This document shows positions 30,958 to 39,430 of a stretch of DNA of 64,000 nucleotides, piece after piece. The translations under genes and the position numbers were made by a program. Position 1 is the first letter of the stretch. The number at the start of each line of letters is the position of its first letter. The stretch is from positions 1,240,001 to 1,304,000 of the forward strand of contig JAVJRG010000005.1 of the NCBI GenBank assembly GCA_040218535.1, read 5' to 3'. This stretch comes from Lacipirellulaceae bacterium (lineage in GTDB: Bacteria > Planctomycetota > Planctomycetia > Pirellulales > Lacipirellulaceae). A model generated the notes under the pieces. That model was not told the origin of the DNA and ran no database searches. It saw only the letters and a list, made by a program, of their open reading frames with translations.

Positions 30958-33900
30958 ATGAAAATCACCGACCTGGAAATCGACGGCTTCGGCGTTTGGC
31001 ACGATCTGAAGCTGAACAACCTGTCGCGCCGCGTCACGGCTTTCTATGGCCCCAATGAAGCGGGCAAGACGACCGTGATGCACTTTGTGCGCTCGGTCCT
31101 CTACGGCGTTTCACCAAAGCGACGCAGTCGCTATTTGCCACCGATTGATGGTGGTCGTGCCGGCGGAACGCTGGGCATCGCCGATACGGATACTCAGTTC
31201 AGAGCCTCACGCTACGCCGACCGTAGCGACGACGATATCGGCCGCGTCATCTGCAAAACACCAGACGGCCACGAAAGCGGCGATCGCCTGCTTCGCGAAG
31301 CACTCGCTGACATTGACGAGAAGACCTACAACAACGTCTTTGCGATTGGCCTGCGCGAGATTCAAGAACTCGGCACCTTAACCGATACGCATGCGGCTCA
31401 GTGGCTCTACCGACTCACCTCAGGGCTCGACCAAGTTAGTCTGTATGACGTGATCCAAGAACTCCGTCAGACACGCCGTAGCCTGCTCTGGGCAGGCAAA
31501 AGCAAGAACCCTTCCAAGATTGCCAAGCTAACCGCAAAACGCGATAAACTCCGCGCGGAGATCTCTCGCCTGACCCAGCAAAACCGTCAGTGGTCACAGC
31601 TCGCGGTGAAGATTGCCGAACTTGATGGTCAGATTGATACCGCCCAGGCCAATGTTCGCGACTGCGAGCGACGTGCCCGCACAATTGAGATTGCCGTCGG
31701 GTTGAAAGAAAATTGGCGTCGTCGTGAGAAACTCAACGATGAGCTTTCGGCATACGCAGGTCGAGTTTCCCTGGCGGACGATGCGCTCGATCGTCTCGAC
31801 TCGCTCACCCGAAAAACCGAACAACACCAACGTCAAGCCGACGTACTCCAAGGCCAGCGGCACCAATTGCGTGACGAATCGGGGCGGCTGGGCATCAACG
31901 AGGCGTTAGTCCGTAACTGTTGCCGGATTGACGCGCTCGGCGAGCAACGTGACTGGCTCGAGTCGCTGGGTCGGCAGATGGACGACCTCGAAAAGCAGGC
32001 CCAGCAATTTGAAGGCCGCTACAAGGCAGAGCAACAGCGTCTTAGCGAAGCGCTCGGCATGACCCGCGGCACCACGTTACGTGAGATCAGCGAAGGTGAT
32101 ATCGAAAGTCTTGAGCCACATGTCGAGTCGGTTCGTGTCTCGCAGAAAAAGTACGATGCGGCCAAGCGTCATCTCGAAAACCTTACGGCCAACGAGCAGT
32201 CGCTAAAGACGCAAATCGAATCCGCCATTGTCGGCGGTGAATCGCACGGGTTGCCGATGGACCTCCAGGAAGCCAGCGACTTAGTCGCGAAGCTTCGCAA
32301 TCGTCTGCAAGTCGAGCAGCGCATCGAACAGTCGCGTCAGCACGAGCTTGAGCTGGAACAACAGAGTCACGATTTGCTCGACGACCAAGTGATGCCACTC
32401 TCGACCTTCAGTTGGCTGCTGGCCGCGTTCGTGATTGGTGCCCTAATGATCGGCATCAATTTCATCGTGCCGGGGTCGCCGTTCGGGCAATTTGGTTGGC
32501 TGGTGACGATCTTGGGTGTGGGTGGCGGCCTGTTCAGCCTGGCCTTCAAGTTCTTCACCGAAGATGCTGCAGCCGACAAGCTCGACGCCTGCCAACGTCA
32601 GATGGAAGTCCTCGCTCGCCAAATCGGGGAGACAGAGCGTGAGAAGGAAATGCTCGATGCCGAACTGCCAATGACCGATGGTTCGGTCCTGATCAGAATG
32701 CAGGCCGCTGAACGCCACTTGGCGGAGTTAGAGGACGTACTTCCCGTCGAAGCCCAGCGGAAAATGGCCGGCAACGAAGTCGCCGAAGCAGAAACTCGCG
32801 TCCGCCAAGCGAAACGAGAGTTGGATAATACCCTTGCCAACTGGAAGACCACGATCGTTGCCCTCGGGCTGCCTGAGTCGCTCGATCCGCTGCGTCTGAT
32901 GAAGGTCACCGATCGCTACGGTCAACTGAGCGAACTGGAAACCCGTGCCAAGTACCGTCGCGAAGATGCTGCCGCGCGAGCACGTGAACATGCGGCATTG
33001 CTTCGTCGGATCGATGACATCCATGAAGAAGTCGGTCTTGAAGTTCCTGCTGAGGATGCCGATCCCATCAATCGGCTGGATTCACTGCTCAGCGCGCGGC
33101 GGAAACAGCTTGCTGATGTCGAACGTCGTGAAGAGCTTCGCGAGCGTGCCAAGGAACTGAAGGCCGAAGAGGGCAAGCACCGCCGAGCGATCGTTGGCCT
33201 GAAGCGTCGGAAGAACGCCCTTTTTCAAGCGGTCGATTGTGCCGACGAGCAAGCTTTCCGCCGTCTGGCCGCTGATCAGGAAAAAGCCGCGGAGTTGGCG
33301 AAAAAGCGAGAAGCGATTGCGCGTGAAATCACTGCCGCGATCGGTCGCCACGAGTCGGAAGAGACCTTTGCCACATTGCTGGCGCCCGAGTCGATTGGCC
33401 GCCTCGACACCGCTTGGGAGGAGCTCACCAGCGAACTCGACGAGTTGCAAGAAGCTTTGAAAGTTCTCTCAGAAGAACGGGGCGCACTCAATCGCGAGCA
33501 AGATGAACTGGCAGAAGACCATTCACTGGCCGAGTGCCAGCTCGATCTGAGCCTCATCGAAAACAAACTCGCCGAAGCCCGCCAAGCTTGGCGAGAACAC
33601 GCCACGGTTAATCGCGTTCTCGAAAGGATCCGCACCGAGTACGAAGCCGATCGCCAACCGGAGACGCTCGCCGAAGCCAGCAAGTACATGGCCAAGCTGA
33701 CCGCAGGCCAGTACACACGGATCTGGACACCGCTGGCCAACGATATTTTGCTAGTTGAGACGAAAGAGGGCGAGTCGCTGCCAGTCGATGTCTTAAGCCG
33801 TGGTACCCGCGAGCAGTTGTTCTTGAGTGTTCGCATGGCTTTGGTCGCTACCTTCGCTCGTCGCGGCGTAAACCTGCCGATGGTGCTCGATGACGTGTTA

Positions 33901-34449
33901 GTGAACTTCGACGCCGTCCGTGCCCAACGTGCCGCGGAAGTACTCTGCGAATTCGCGGCCGGCGGGCATCAGCTGCTGATCTTTACTTGCCACGAGCACA
34001 TGTGGGAAATGTTTAAGGGGCTCGACGCCGACTGCCGCCGCTTGCCTGTCCGACGAGGTCAGCCGGCAATTCCCGAACCTGTCATTGAAGTTGCCAAGAA
34101 GCCAGAAGTAAAACCGACGAAGCCCAAGAAGAAACGCAAGCCGAAGCCTAAACCGGAACCGGTCGTTGAAGTCGTCGAAGAAGTCGAAGAGATCGTAGAG
34201 GAAATCATCGAAGAGCCTGTGCCAGTCGAAGAGGATCTCTACGAGTATCCCTTCGTCGAGCGGCTCGTCGAAGAAGTTGTCGAAGTCACCCGGGAGGACA
34301 TCGAGACGGAAGTACTCCCGGAGGCTTCGGAATTCCACGAGTACTCGTTCGACATCGAACCCGTGGAAGAGCCTCGGGAAGCCGACAACGCGTTGGCTTA
34401 CATCATCAACGATGAGCCGACGCGGGAGCGACGAGACCGGCGGGCATGA
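30958..34449 (+). CDS. YhaN/SbcC-like coiled-coil ATPase with internal membrane hairpin
   Basis: 1163 residues of the SbcC/Rad50 class. Walker A is GPNEAGKTT (31-39); coiled coils cover about 165-480 and 540-900; the signature LSRGTREQLFLSVRMAL is near 946 and Walker B MVLDDVLVNFD near 970. In the middle of the coil (about 484-535) two hydrophobic helices (WLLAAFVIGALMIGINFIV and WLVTILGVGGGLFSLAF) should insert in the membrane, as in Bacillus-type YhaN. After the ATPase, residues 1040-1163 form a Lys- then Glu/Val-rich tail of low complexity. It pairs with the Mre11-like gene upstream; a role in DNA end handling at the membrane is inferred. Confidence 0.85.
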   Translation: MKITDLEIDGFGVWHDLKLNNLSRRVTAFYGPNEAGKTTVMHFVRSVLYGVSPKRRSRYLPPIDGGRAGGTLGIADTDTQFRASRYADRSDDDIGRVICKTPDGHESGDRLLREALADIDEKTYNNVFAIGLREIQELGTLTDTHAAQWLYRLTSGLDQVSLYDVIQELRQTRRSLLWAGKSKNPSKIAKLTAKRDKLRAEISRLTQQNRQWSQLAVKIAELDGQIDTAQANVRDCERRARTIEIAVGLKENWRRREKLNDELSAYAGRVSLADDALDRLDSLTRKTEQHQRQADVLQGQRHQLRDESGRLGINEALVRNCCRIDALGEQRDWLESLGRQMDDLEKQAQQFEGRYKAEQQRLSEALGMTRGTTLREISEGDIESLEPHVESVRVSQKKYDAAKRHLENLTANEQSLKTQIESAIVGGESHGLPMDLQEASDLVAKLRNRLQVEQRIEQSRQHELELEQQSHDLLDDQVMPLSTFSWLLAAFVIGALMIGINFIVPGSPFGQFGWLVTILGVGGGLFSLAFKFFTEDAAADKLDACQRQMEVLARQIGETEREKEMLDAELPMTDGSVLIRMQAAERHLAELEDVLPVEAQRKMAGNEVAEAETRVRQAKRELDNTLANWKTTIVALGLPESLDPLRLMKVTDRYGQLSELETRAKYRREDAAARAREHAALLRRIDDIHEEVGLEVPAEDADPINRLDSLLSARRKQLADVERREELRERAKELKAEEGKHRRAIVGLKRRKNALFQAVDCADEQAFRRLAADQEKAAELAKKREAIAREITAAIGRHESEETFATLLAPESIGRLDTAWEELTSELDELQEALKVLSEERGALNREQDELAEDHSLAECQLDLSLIENKLAEARQAWREHATVNRVLERIRTEYEADRQPETLAEASKYMAKLTAGQYTRIWTPLANDILLVETKEGESLPVDVLSRGTREQLFLSVRMALVATFARRGVNLPMVLDDVLVNFDAVRAQRAAEVLCEFAAGGHQLLIFTCHEHMWEMFKGLDADCRRLPVRRGQPAIPEPVIEVAKKPEVKPTKPKKKRKPKPKPEPVVEVVEEVEEIVEEIIEEPVPVEEDLYEYPFVERLVEEVVEVTREDIETEVLPEASEFHEYSFDIEPVEEPREADNALAYIINDEPTRERRDRRA

Positions 34450-34483
34450 GGATAACTCGGATCGTACTGTTCCCGCTGTGAGT

Positions 34484-34512
34484 TTGACTTTATGTCGAAT
34501 GTGACATAGACT
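34484..34512 (+). promoter_or_regulatory. Toxin-antitoxin promoter with operator palindrome
   Basis: TTGACT (34484-34489), 17-base spacer, TAGACT (34507-34512). Inside the spacer lies a palindrome TATGTC-N6-GACATA (34491-34508), a natural site for the HTH antitoxin. The toxin's GTG start at 34520 is only eight bases past the -10 box, so the transcript would be nearly leaderless. Confidence 0.55.
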
Positions 34513-34519
34513 TGTTGAA

Positions 34520-34876
34520 GTGAACGAATCTGCCGACAAGCCGGAGAGTAAGCCGCTTGTCTGGTTGGAAGGTGAGATCAAGACGCCTCCGTTCACACCA
34601 GCGGCAAGAATTGAGGCGGGGACTTTGTTGCGTAGGCTTCAGCGTGGCGAAATTCTTGGAATGCCTCATTCTCGACCAATGCCCTCGGTCGGTAAACGTT
34701 GTCATGAGCTAAGAATTCGTGACGAGAATCACAATTGGCGAATCCTCTACCGCACGGATAGAGACGCAATCGTAATTCTCGAAGTATTCGCCAAGAAGTC
34801 AGGGGCGACGCCCAAGAGAGTCATTGAAGTTTGCCAGCGTCGACTTACGGCCTACGACCGTATCATGCGGGAATGA
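34520..34876 (+). CDS. HigB/Gp49-like toxin
   Basis: 118 residues of the phage-derived Gp49-like/HigB family (RelE superfamily), translation-dependent mRNA nucleases. PLVWLEGEIKTPPFTPAARI, LGMPHSRPMPSVGKRCHELR and WRILYRTDRDAIVILEVFAK are the typical core. The start is GTG; the first 12 residues are not part of the domain. Three bases separate its stop from the antitoxin ATG, toxin-first order as in higBA. Confidence 0.85.
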   Translation: MNESADKPESKPLVWLEGEIKTPPFTPAARIEAGTLLRRLQRGEILGMPHSRPMPSVGKRCHELRIRDENHNWRILYRTDRDAIVILEVFAKKSGATPKRVIEVCQRRLTAYDRIMRE

Positions 34877-34879
34877 AAT

Positions 34880-35212
34880 ATGAAGAAAAACAAACTTGAT
34901 CGGCTTGAGCAGGCCGGTTGGAAGGTTAGTGGTGCCCAACAGTTGTTGGACTTGTCTGACGAAGAAGCCGCCTTAATCGAAATGAAACTTTCATTGGCGG
35001 ACAGTCTCAGAAAACGAAGAACCGACGAAGGTTTGACACAAGAGGCACTCGCAAAACTGCTCGGGTCGAGTCAATCGCGAGTCGCGAAGATGGAAACGGC
35101 CGACGCCAGCGTATCCTTGGAATTGCTGGTGCGATCGCTCTTGGTACTAGGAGCAAGCCGCCAGGAGGTTGGCCGCGCGATTGGCAAAAAGTCGCCTGTA
35201 TCCGCGGCGTAG
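34880..35212 (+). CDS. HigA-like antitoxin (XRE helix-turn-helix)
   Basis: 110 residues. A helix-turn-helix of the XRE class covers about 40-95: SLRKRRTDEGLTQEALAKLL, then SSQSRVAKMETADASVSLEL. The N-terminal part (1-38) probably binds the toxin. It should repress the operon through the palindrome at 34491-34508. Its stop touches the stop of the convergent AI-2E family gene, with no base between. Confidence 0.85.
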   Translation: MKKNKLDRLEQAGWKVSGAQQLLDLSDEEAALIEMKLSLADSLRKRRTDEGLTQEALAKLLGSSQSRVAKMETADASVSLELLVRSLLVLGASRQEVGRAIGKKSPVSAA

Positions 35213-36475
35213 CTACTTCTTCCGCCGCTTCCGCTTCCCCTTCGCAACCTTTTTCACGGTAGTATCCGGCACGTCTTTCGATTCGTCTTGCTTGCTCTCG
35301 GGAGTGCCGATCGACGACATCAGATCATCCTTCTCATAGGCGGCGGCTTCGGCCTGGGTGGCGATCTCGGGGTGGGCGGCTAGATACTCTGATTCTTGCT
35401 TACTGGTTCCATTGCTCATCAGCCGTAGTTCTTTGTTGAGCATGTTCAGCAACGCTTGGACGAACGCAACCAGCATCGGGCCGACGAGAATACCGATTGG
35501 CCCGAGAACTTGGACGCCGCCTAGCACGCTCAGCAACGCCAGCAGCGGATGTAGGTTGGACTGACCGTGTAACACGTACGGTTTCACAAGGTTGTCTGAC
35601 GAAGAGACGATCGCCGCTCCGTAGACACCTAAGGCGATTGCCGCTCCGAGACGTTCATCAATAAAGTAGATCCACAGGCAAGTCGGCACCCAAACAGCCG
35701 CGGCGCCGACGAAAGGTACGATCGCAAACGCCATCGTCGCCGCGGTAAGCAGAAAGATTGGCGATCCCTCGTTGAGGGCAAAGTAATAGCCGATCCCCGC
35801 GAGGATGCCTTGCACAATTGCTGAGAGTAGCGAAGCCACCACCACGGCTCTGCTGACGTTGGCGAATTTGTTGAGCAATTCCCGCTCGTACTCATCATCC
35901 AAAGGTGATAGCCGCATGAGCGTCTCGATCATTGCTTCGCCATCGACGAGGAAGTAATAAAGGGCGAGAATCATAATCGCCATTCCAAACAGCAAGCCAA
36001 GCGCCAAGGAGAATCCACTTCGGACTGCTCCAAACGCCCAGCCCGCCGACTGCTCGTACAGGCCAGCGATATCAAACGACTTGCCAAAAGATTCTTCGTA
36101 CCACTCTAGCGATAACTCGGCCCGTTTCTCGATGCGCTCGAATAGCTCCTTGCGTTGGTTCTCGGCCTTGGGAGTTTCCTGTTCGTGAGGAATGAGGAAC
36201 CCCCACTGTTTGTTGAATTCACGATAGCTATTCAGCCCCAACCAACTTGCAGGACCTAAGACGGTGACAAGGATCGCAATCGTCGTCGCCATTGCCGAAA
36301 TCCGCGGGCGGCCAGGAATCCGCTTCTGCATCCACTGATGCAACGGCTTGAACACAACCACCAGCACCGACGCAAGAAACAGCGGCACCACGAATTGCAG
36401 CATCACCTTGAAAAACATCGAGCCAATCAACAGCAAGATGGCCACCAGGACGATGAACGAAACAACTCTAGGCAC
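35213..36475 (-). CDS. AI-2E family transporter
   Basis: 420-residue membrane protein of the AI-2 exporter/PerM family. Hydrophobic segments near 5-45, 68-88, 165-200, 220-320 and 330-360; LGPIGILVGPMLVAFVQALL is the conserved end of the domain. The C-terminus is polar and ends in a Lys/Arg-rich stretch. Substrates vary in this family (signals, sodium/proton), so none is claimed. The open frame runs on to 36799 across an inverted-repeat element; the GTG at 36475 (reading VPRVVSFIV) with AAGG about nine bases upstream is taken as the start. Confidence 0.82.
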   Translation of the reverse strand: MPRVVSFIVLVAILLLIGSMFFKVMLQFVVPLFLASVLVVVFKPLHQWMQKRIPGRPRISAMATTIAILVTVLGPASWLGLNSYREFNKQWGFLIPHEQETPKAENQRKELFERIEKRAELSLEWYEESFGKSFDIAGLYEQSAGWAFGAVRSGFSLALGLLFGMAIMILALYYFLVDGEAMIETLMRLSPLDDEYERELLNKFANVSRAVVVASLLSAIVQGILAGIGYYFALNEGSPIFLLTAATMAFAIVPFVGAAAVWVPTCLWIYFIDERLGAAIALGVYGAAIVSSSDNLVKPYVLHGQSNLHPLLALLSVLGGVQVLGPIGILVGPMLVAFVQALLNMLNKELRLMSNGTSKQESEYLAAHPEIATQAEAAAYEKDDLMSSIGTPESKQDESKDVPDTTVKKVAKGKRKRRKK

Positions 36476-36502
36476 GATGAGAACCCTTGAACAACGTGTC
36501 AA

Positions 36503-36577
36503 ACTGTAGGGAACGCCCTCGGTGGCGTTCCGCTGGTACTGGGGGCACGGAATGCCGCGGAGGGCGTTCCCTACAGT
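36503..36577. repeat. Inverted-repeat element upstream of the AI-2E gene
   Basis: Arms 36503-36532 and 36548-36577 are inverted copies at 27 of 30 positions, with a 15-base spacer. The left arm itself is a hairpin with core GGAACGC-N8-GCGTTCC. It lies between the divergent AI-2E and GT2 genes. A -10-like TACAAT at 36682-36687 may serve the GT2 gene. Confidence 0.85.
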
Positions 36578-36756
36578 AGGCGGAATAGAATGCGAAACCT
36601 TGCGGGCATTGTAATCGTCATAAGCGCACCCTCGTAGCCGTATTTCTCGGTGTCTTTGCAATCGGAGGGCCTCATTTCTGCTACAATAAAGGTCTCGCCT
36701 GAAGCTCCGTTCAAGACCCAACGTCTTGGACCTTTCCCACCTCTGGAGCCCGACTG

Positions 36757-37872
36757 ATGACTGACCGACCAGACAACGATTCGCCGATGACTGATGCATC
36801 AGAGATTAAGCCCGTGGTGACGCCGATGCTCAGTATTGTCATTCCCGTGATGAACGAAGCGCCGACGCTCGAGAAACTTCATCGCGAGATCGAAGAAGTC
36901 TCCGCCAAGAACGGCTATCTGCTGCAGGTCATCTACATTGATGATGGTTCCACAGACGACTCTTGGAAAAAGATTGAGTCCATCGCGACAGCGGATCGTC
37001 GCGTCCTGGGAATTCGATTCAGGCGGAACTTTGGCAAAGCGGCTGCGTTGAGTGCGGGCTTTGATGCTGCCGAAGGGGAGATCATCGTCACCATGGATGC
37101 CGATCTTCAGGACATTCCCGCGGAGATTCCTCGTTTGCTTTCAAAGCTCGAAGGCGATCGAAAGCTAGACGTTGTCAGCGGTTGGAAAGCTGAGCGACAC
37201 GACCCATGGCACAAACGCTGGCCCTCGAAAGTATTCAACTCGCTCGTCGGACGTTTGACCGGGGTGAAACTTCACGATCACAACTGTGGTTTCAAGGCAT
37301 TCCGTCGCGATCTGATTCATGAAATCCGACTCTACGGCGAGTTGCATCGCTTTGTCCCTGTGTTAGCCGCCGCTCGCGGATTTAAGGTTGGCGAAACCCC
37401 CGTCGAGCATCGTCCCCGCACACATGGCGTCTCAAAGTACGGCATCGAGCGGATCCCGAAGGGCTTGCTCGACTTACTAACAGTGCAGTTCATCACCCGC
37501 TTTGGGCAACGTCCCCAGCATTGGCTTGGTTCGGTGGCTTTGCTTTCGCTGACCCTCGGAATGCTGGGCATGCTTTACCTGGCAATCGCCTGGTGTGTCT
37601 CAAGGCTTCCCGGCTACGAGCCGATTCACCTTCACGAGACCGCTGCGATGTATTACTCGCTGGTCGCTGTGTTGCTAGGTGGGCAGCTTCTGGCGATTGG
37701 CTTCGTCGCCGAAATGATCGCCTCGCTCGTTTCCCGTCAGCGGGATAGCTTCTCGATTGCCGAGCATACGAATCCGAATCGTGATGGGCAGTCGGTTTCG
37801 CACCGCGAGAGCTCACGCGTTGGCGAAGGCAAAATGGGCGACAGCCCCGCCGCTGGTGGTGAGAACGAATGA
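36757..37872 (+). CDS. Family 2 glycosyltransferase (dolichyl-phosphate-mannose synthase type)
   Basis: 371 residues. GT-A fold with LSIVIPVMNEAPTLEKL, the donor-binding IDDGSTDDS and MDADLQD (the DxD metal site). HNCGFKAFRRDLI and HGVSKYGIERIPKG are typical of polyprenyl-phosphate sugar transferases such as GtrB. Two C-terminal helices (about 255-280 and 295-325) anchor it. GGAG is eight bases before the ATG. It overlaps the next gene by four bases, so the two probably act together: this enzyme charges a lipid carrier, the next may use it. Confidence 0.88.
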   Translation: MTDRPDNDSPMTDASEIKPVVTPMLSIVIPVMNEAPTLEKLHREIEEVSAKNGYLLQVIYIDDGSTDDSWKKIESIATADRRVLGIRFRRNFGKAAALSAGFDAAEGEIIVTMDADLQDIPAEIPRLLSKLEGDRKLDVVSGWKAERHDPWHKRWPSKVFNSLVGRLTGVKLHDHNCGFKAFRRDLIHEIRLYGELHRFVPVLAAARGFKVGETPVEHRPRTHGVSKYGIERIPKGLLDLLTVQFITRFGQRPQHWLGSVALLSLTLGMLGMLYLAIAWCVSRLPGYEPIHLHETAAMYYSLVAVLLGGQLLAIGFVAEMIASLVSRQRDSFSIAEHTNPNRDGQSVSHRESSRVGEGKMGDSPAAGGENE

Positions 37873-39398
37873 GCGGCGGCCCTCTTCAGCAAGAGATCGA
37901 CACGAAGGAAGACCCCAATCGCAACTTACGTTGGGGCGTCTATTGGTTGCTCATTGCATTGGCGGTCGGCAACATGACGGGCCGCTTGCTCGCCGTTGAT
38001 GCGGTCCATCGTGGTGATCTTCAGCGGCGTTTCGTCAATCAGCGTATCGGCTCCCTGGAAAAGAAGCTGCGCGTTGAAGGACTGGATGAGGCTGCCGTGA
38101 AGCAGCGCATCTCGGCAGAACGTCCCAAGATCGAGCAGGAAGAGGCTCGGACCCTTCCGTTCCTCAGCAGTAATGATCGTAGCCGTTGGTTGGCCATTCG
38201 AGCGCTCGTTGATCATGGAACCTACGAAATCGACGAAGTGGTCGACCGCCGCCGCTGGAACACCATCGACATGGTTCAGCACCGCAATCGGGAAGGGGAA
38301 CGCAGGCTCTATTCGAGCAAGCCGCCACTTCTCTACACGATGCTCGCTGGCGAGTACTGGCTTTTGCAGAAGCTCACCGGTTGGACGCTCGAAGAACATC
38401 CCTATCGAGTCGGTCGGACCATGCTCTTCACGGTAAATGTCTTACCGTTCGCTCTGATGCTGTTCCTTGTGGCCAAGCTGGTCGACCGATTAGGCACGAC
38501 GGACTGGGGACGCGTGTTTGTTATGGCCGCTGCCTCCTTGGGAACGATGCTGACCACCTTTGCCGTGGTTCTCAACAACCATCTCGTGGGGGCCGTGAGC
38601 GCAGCGCTGGCACTCTATGCAGTCGTCAAAATCCTCCACGACGACGACCACCGATCGCGTTGGTACGCGCTAGCCGGTTTCGCCGCTGCGTTTACCGCGG
38701 CGAACGAGTTACCTGCACTTTCGTTTTTCGCCCTACTGGCTGCCGTCTTATTTTTCTGCAATCGGGGTGCCTGGTTGAAAGGTTTTGTGCCTGCGGCAGC
38801 GGTCGTGGTGATTGCTTTCTTTGCCACTAACTACCTAGCACACAACAGCCTACGACCTCCCTACATGCATCGCAGCGAAACCGACCCTGAGGACAACTGG
38901 TACGCCTACACCTACACCGTTGAGGGCGAGCAACGCGAAAGCTATTGGCAGAACCGCAAGGGGGTCGATATCGGCGAACCGTCGAAGGCTGTCTATGCGT
39001 TTCATGTGCTCGTTGGTCATCACGGCATCTTCAGTCTCACACCCGTTTGGCTCTTCAGCATGGCCGGGTTGCTGATCTGGCTCGCACGCGGAGAAAGGCC
39101 GCAGAAGCAACTGGCAGTCGGCATCGGCGTTCTCACGTTGACATGCTTGGTCTTCTATCTTGGGTTACGTCCGCAAGAGGATCGCAACTACGGCGGCATG
39201 ACCAGTGGCTTCCGCTGGATGTTCTGGTTTGCTCCTCTATGGCTTGTCGCGATGGTGCCCGCCGCCGACTGGCTCTCCCGGAAGAAGTGGGGCAGGGCAG
39301 GGGCGTATCTGTTGTTGGCCCTATCAGTTCTTTCTGCCAGCTACCCGACTTGGAACCCGTGGACACGACCTTGGATTGAAGTTTGGCTCGACAGTTAG
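37869..39398 (+). CDS. Multi-spanning membrane protein, candidate GT-C glycosyltransferase partner
   Basis: 509 residues with about ten hydrophobic segments, one near 23-45 and the rest from about 180 onward, and a soluble loop of about 130 residues after the first. It contains conserved-looking polar patches (SSKPPLLYTMLAGEYW) placed like the first loop of GT-C lipid-linked sugar transferases. Family not recognised with certainty. ATGA overlap with the GT2 gene indicates translational coupling. The sugar and acceptor are unknown. Confidence 0.7.
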   Translation: MSGGPLQQEIDTKEDPNRNLRWGVYWLLIALAVGNMTGRLLAVDAVHRGDLQRRFVNQRIGSLEKKLRVEGLDEAAVKQRISAERPKIEQEEARTLPFLSSNDRSRWLAIRALVDHGTYEIDEVVDRRRWNTIDMVQHRNREGERRLYSSKPPLLYTMLAGEYWLLQKLTGWTLEEHPYRVGRTMLFTVNVLPFALMLFLVAKLVDRLGTTDWGRVFVMAAASLGTMLTTFAVVLNNHLVGAVSAALALYAVVKILHDDDHRSRWYALAGFAAAFTAANELPALSFFALLAAVLFFCNRGAWLKGFVPAAAVVVIAFFATNYLAHNSLRPPYMHRSETDPEDNWYAYTYTVEGEQRESYWQNRKGVDIGEPSKAVYAFHVLVGHHGIFSLTPVWLFSMAGLLIWLARGERPQKQLAVGIGVLTLTCLVFYLGLRPQEDRNYGGMTSGFRWMFWFAPLWLVAMVPAADWLSRKKWGRAGAYLLLALSVLSASYPTWNPWTRPWIEVWLDS

Positions 39399-39430
39399 CT
39401 TGCAGCCAGACTGTAGACTGCGCACCGGAC

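Noticed and set aside
36476-36799. N-terminal extension of the AI-2E family protein
   Set aside because: It translates an inverted-repeat element and has no membrane-protein character.
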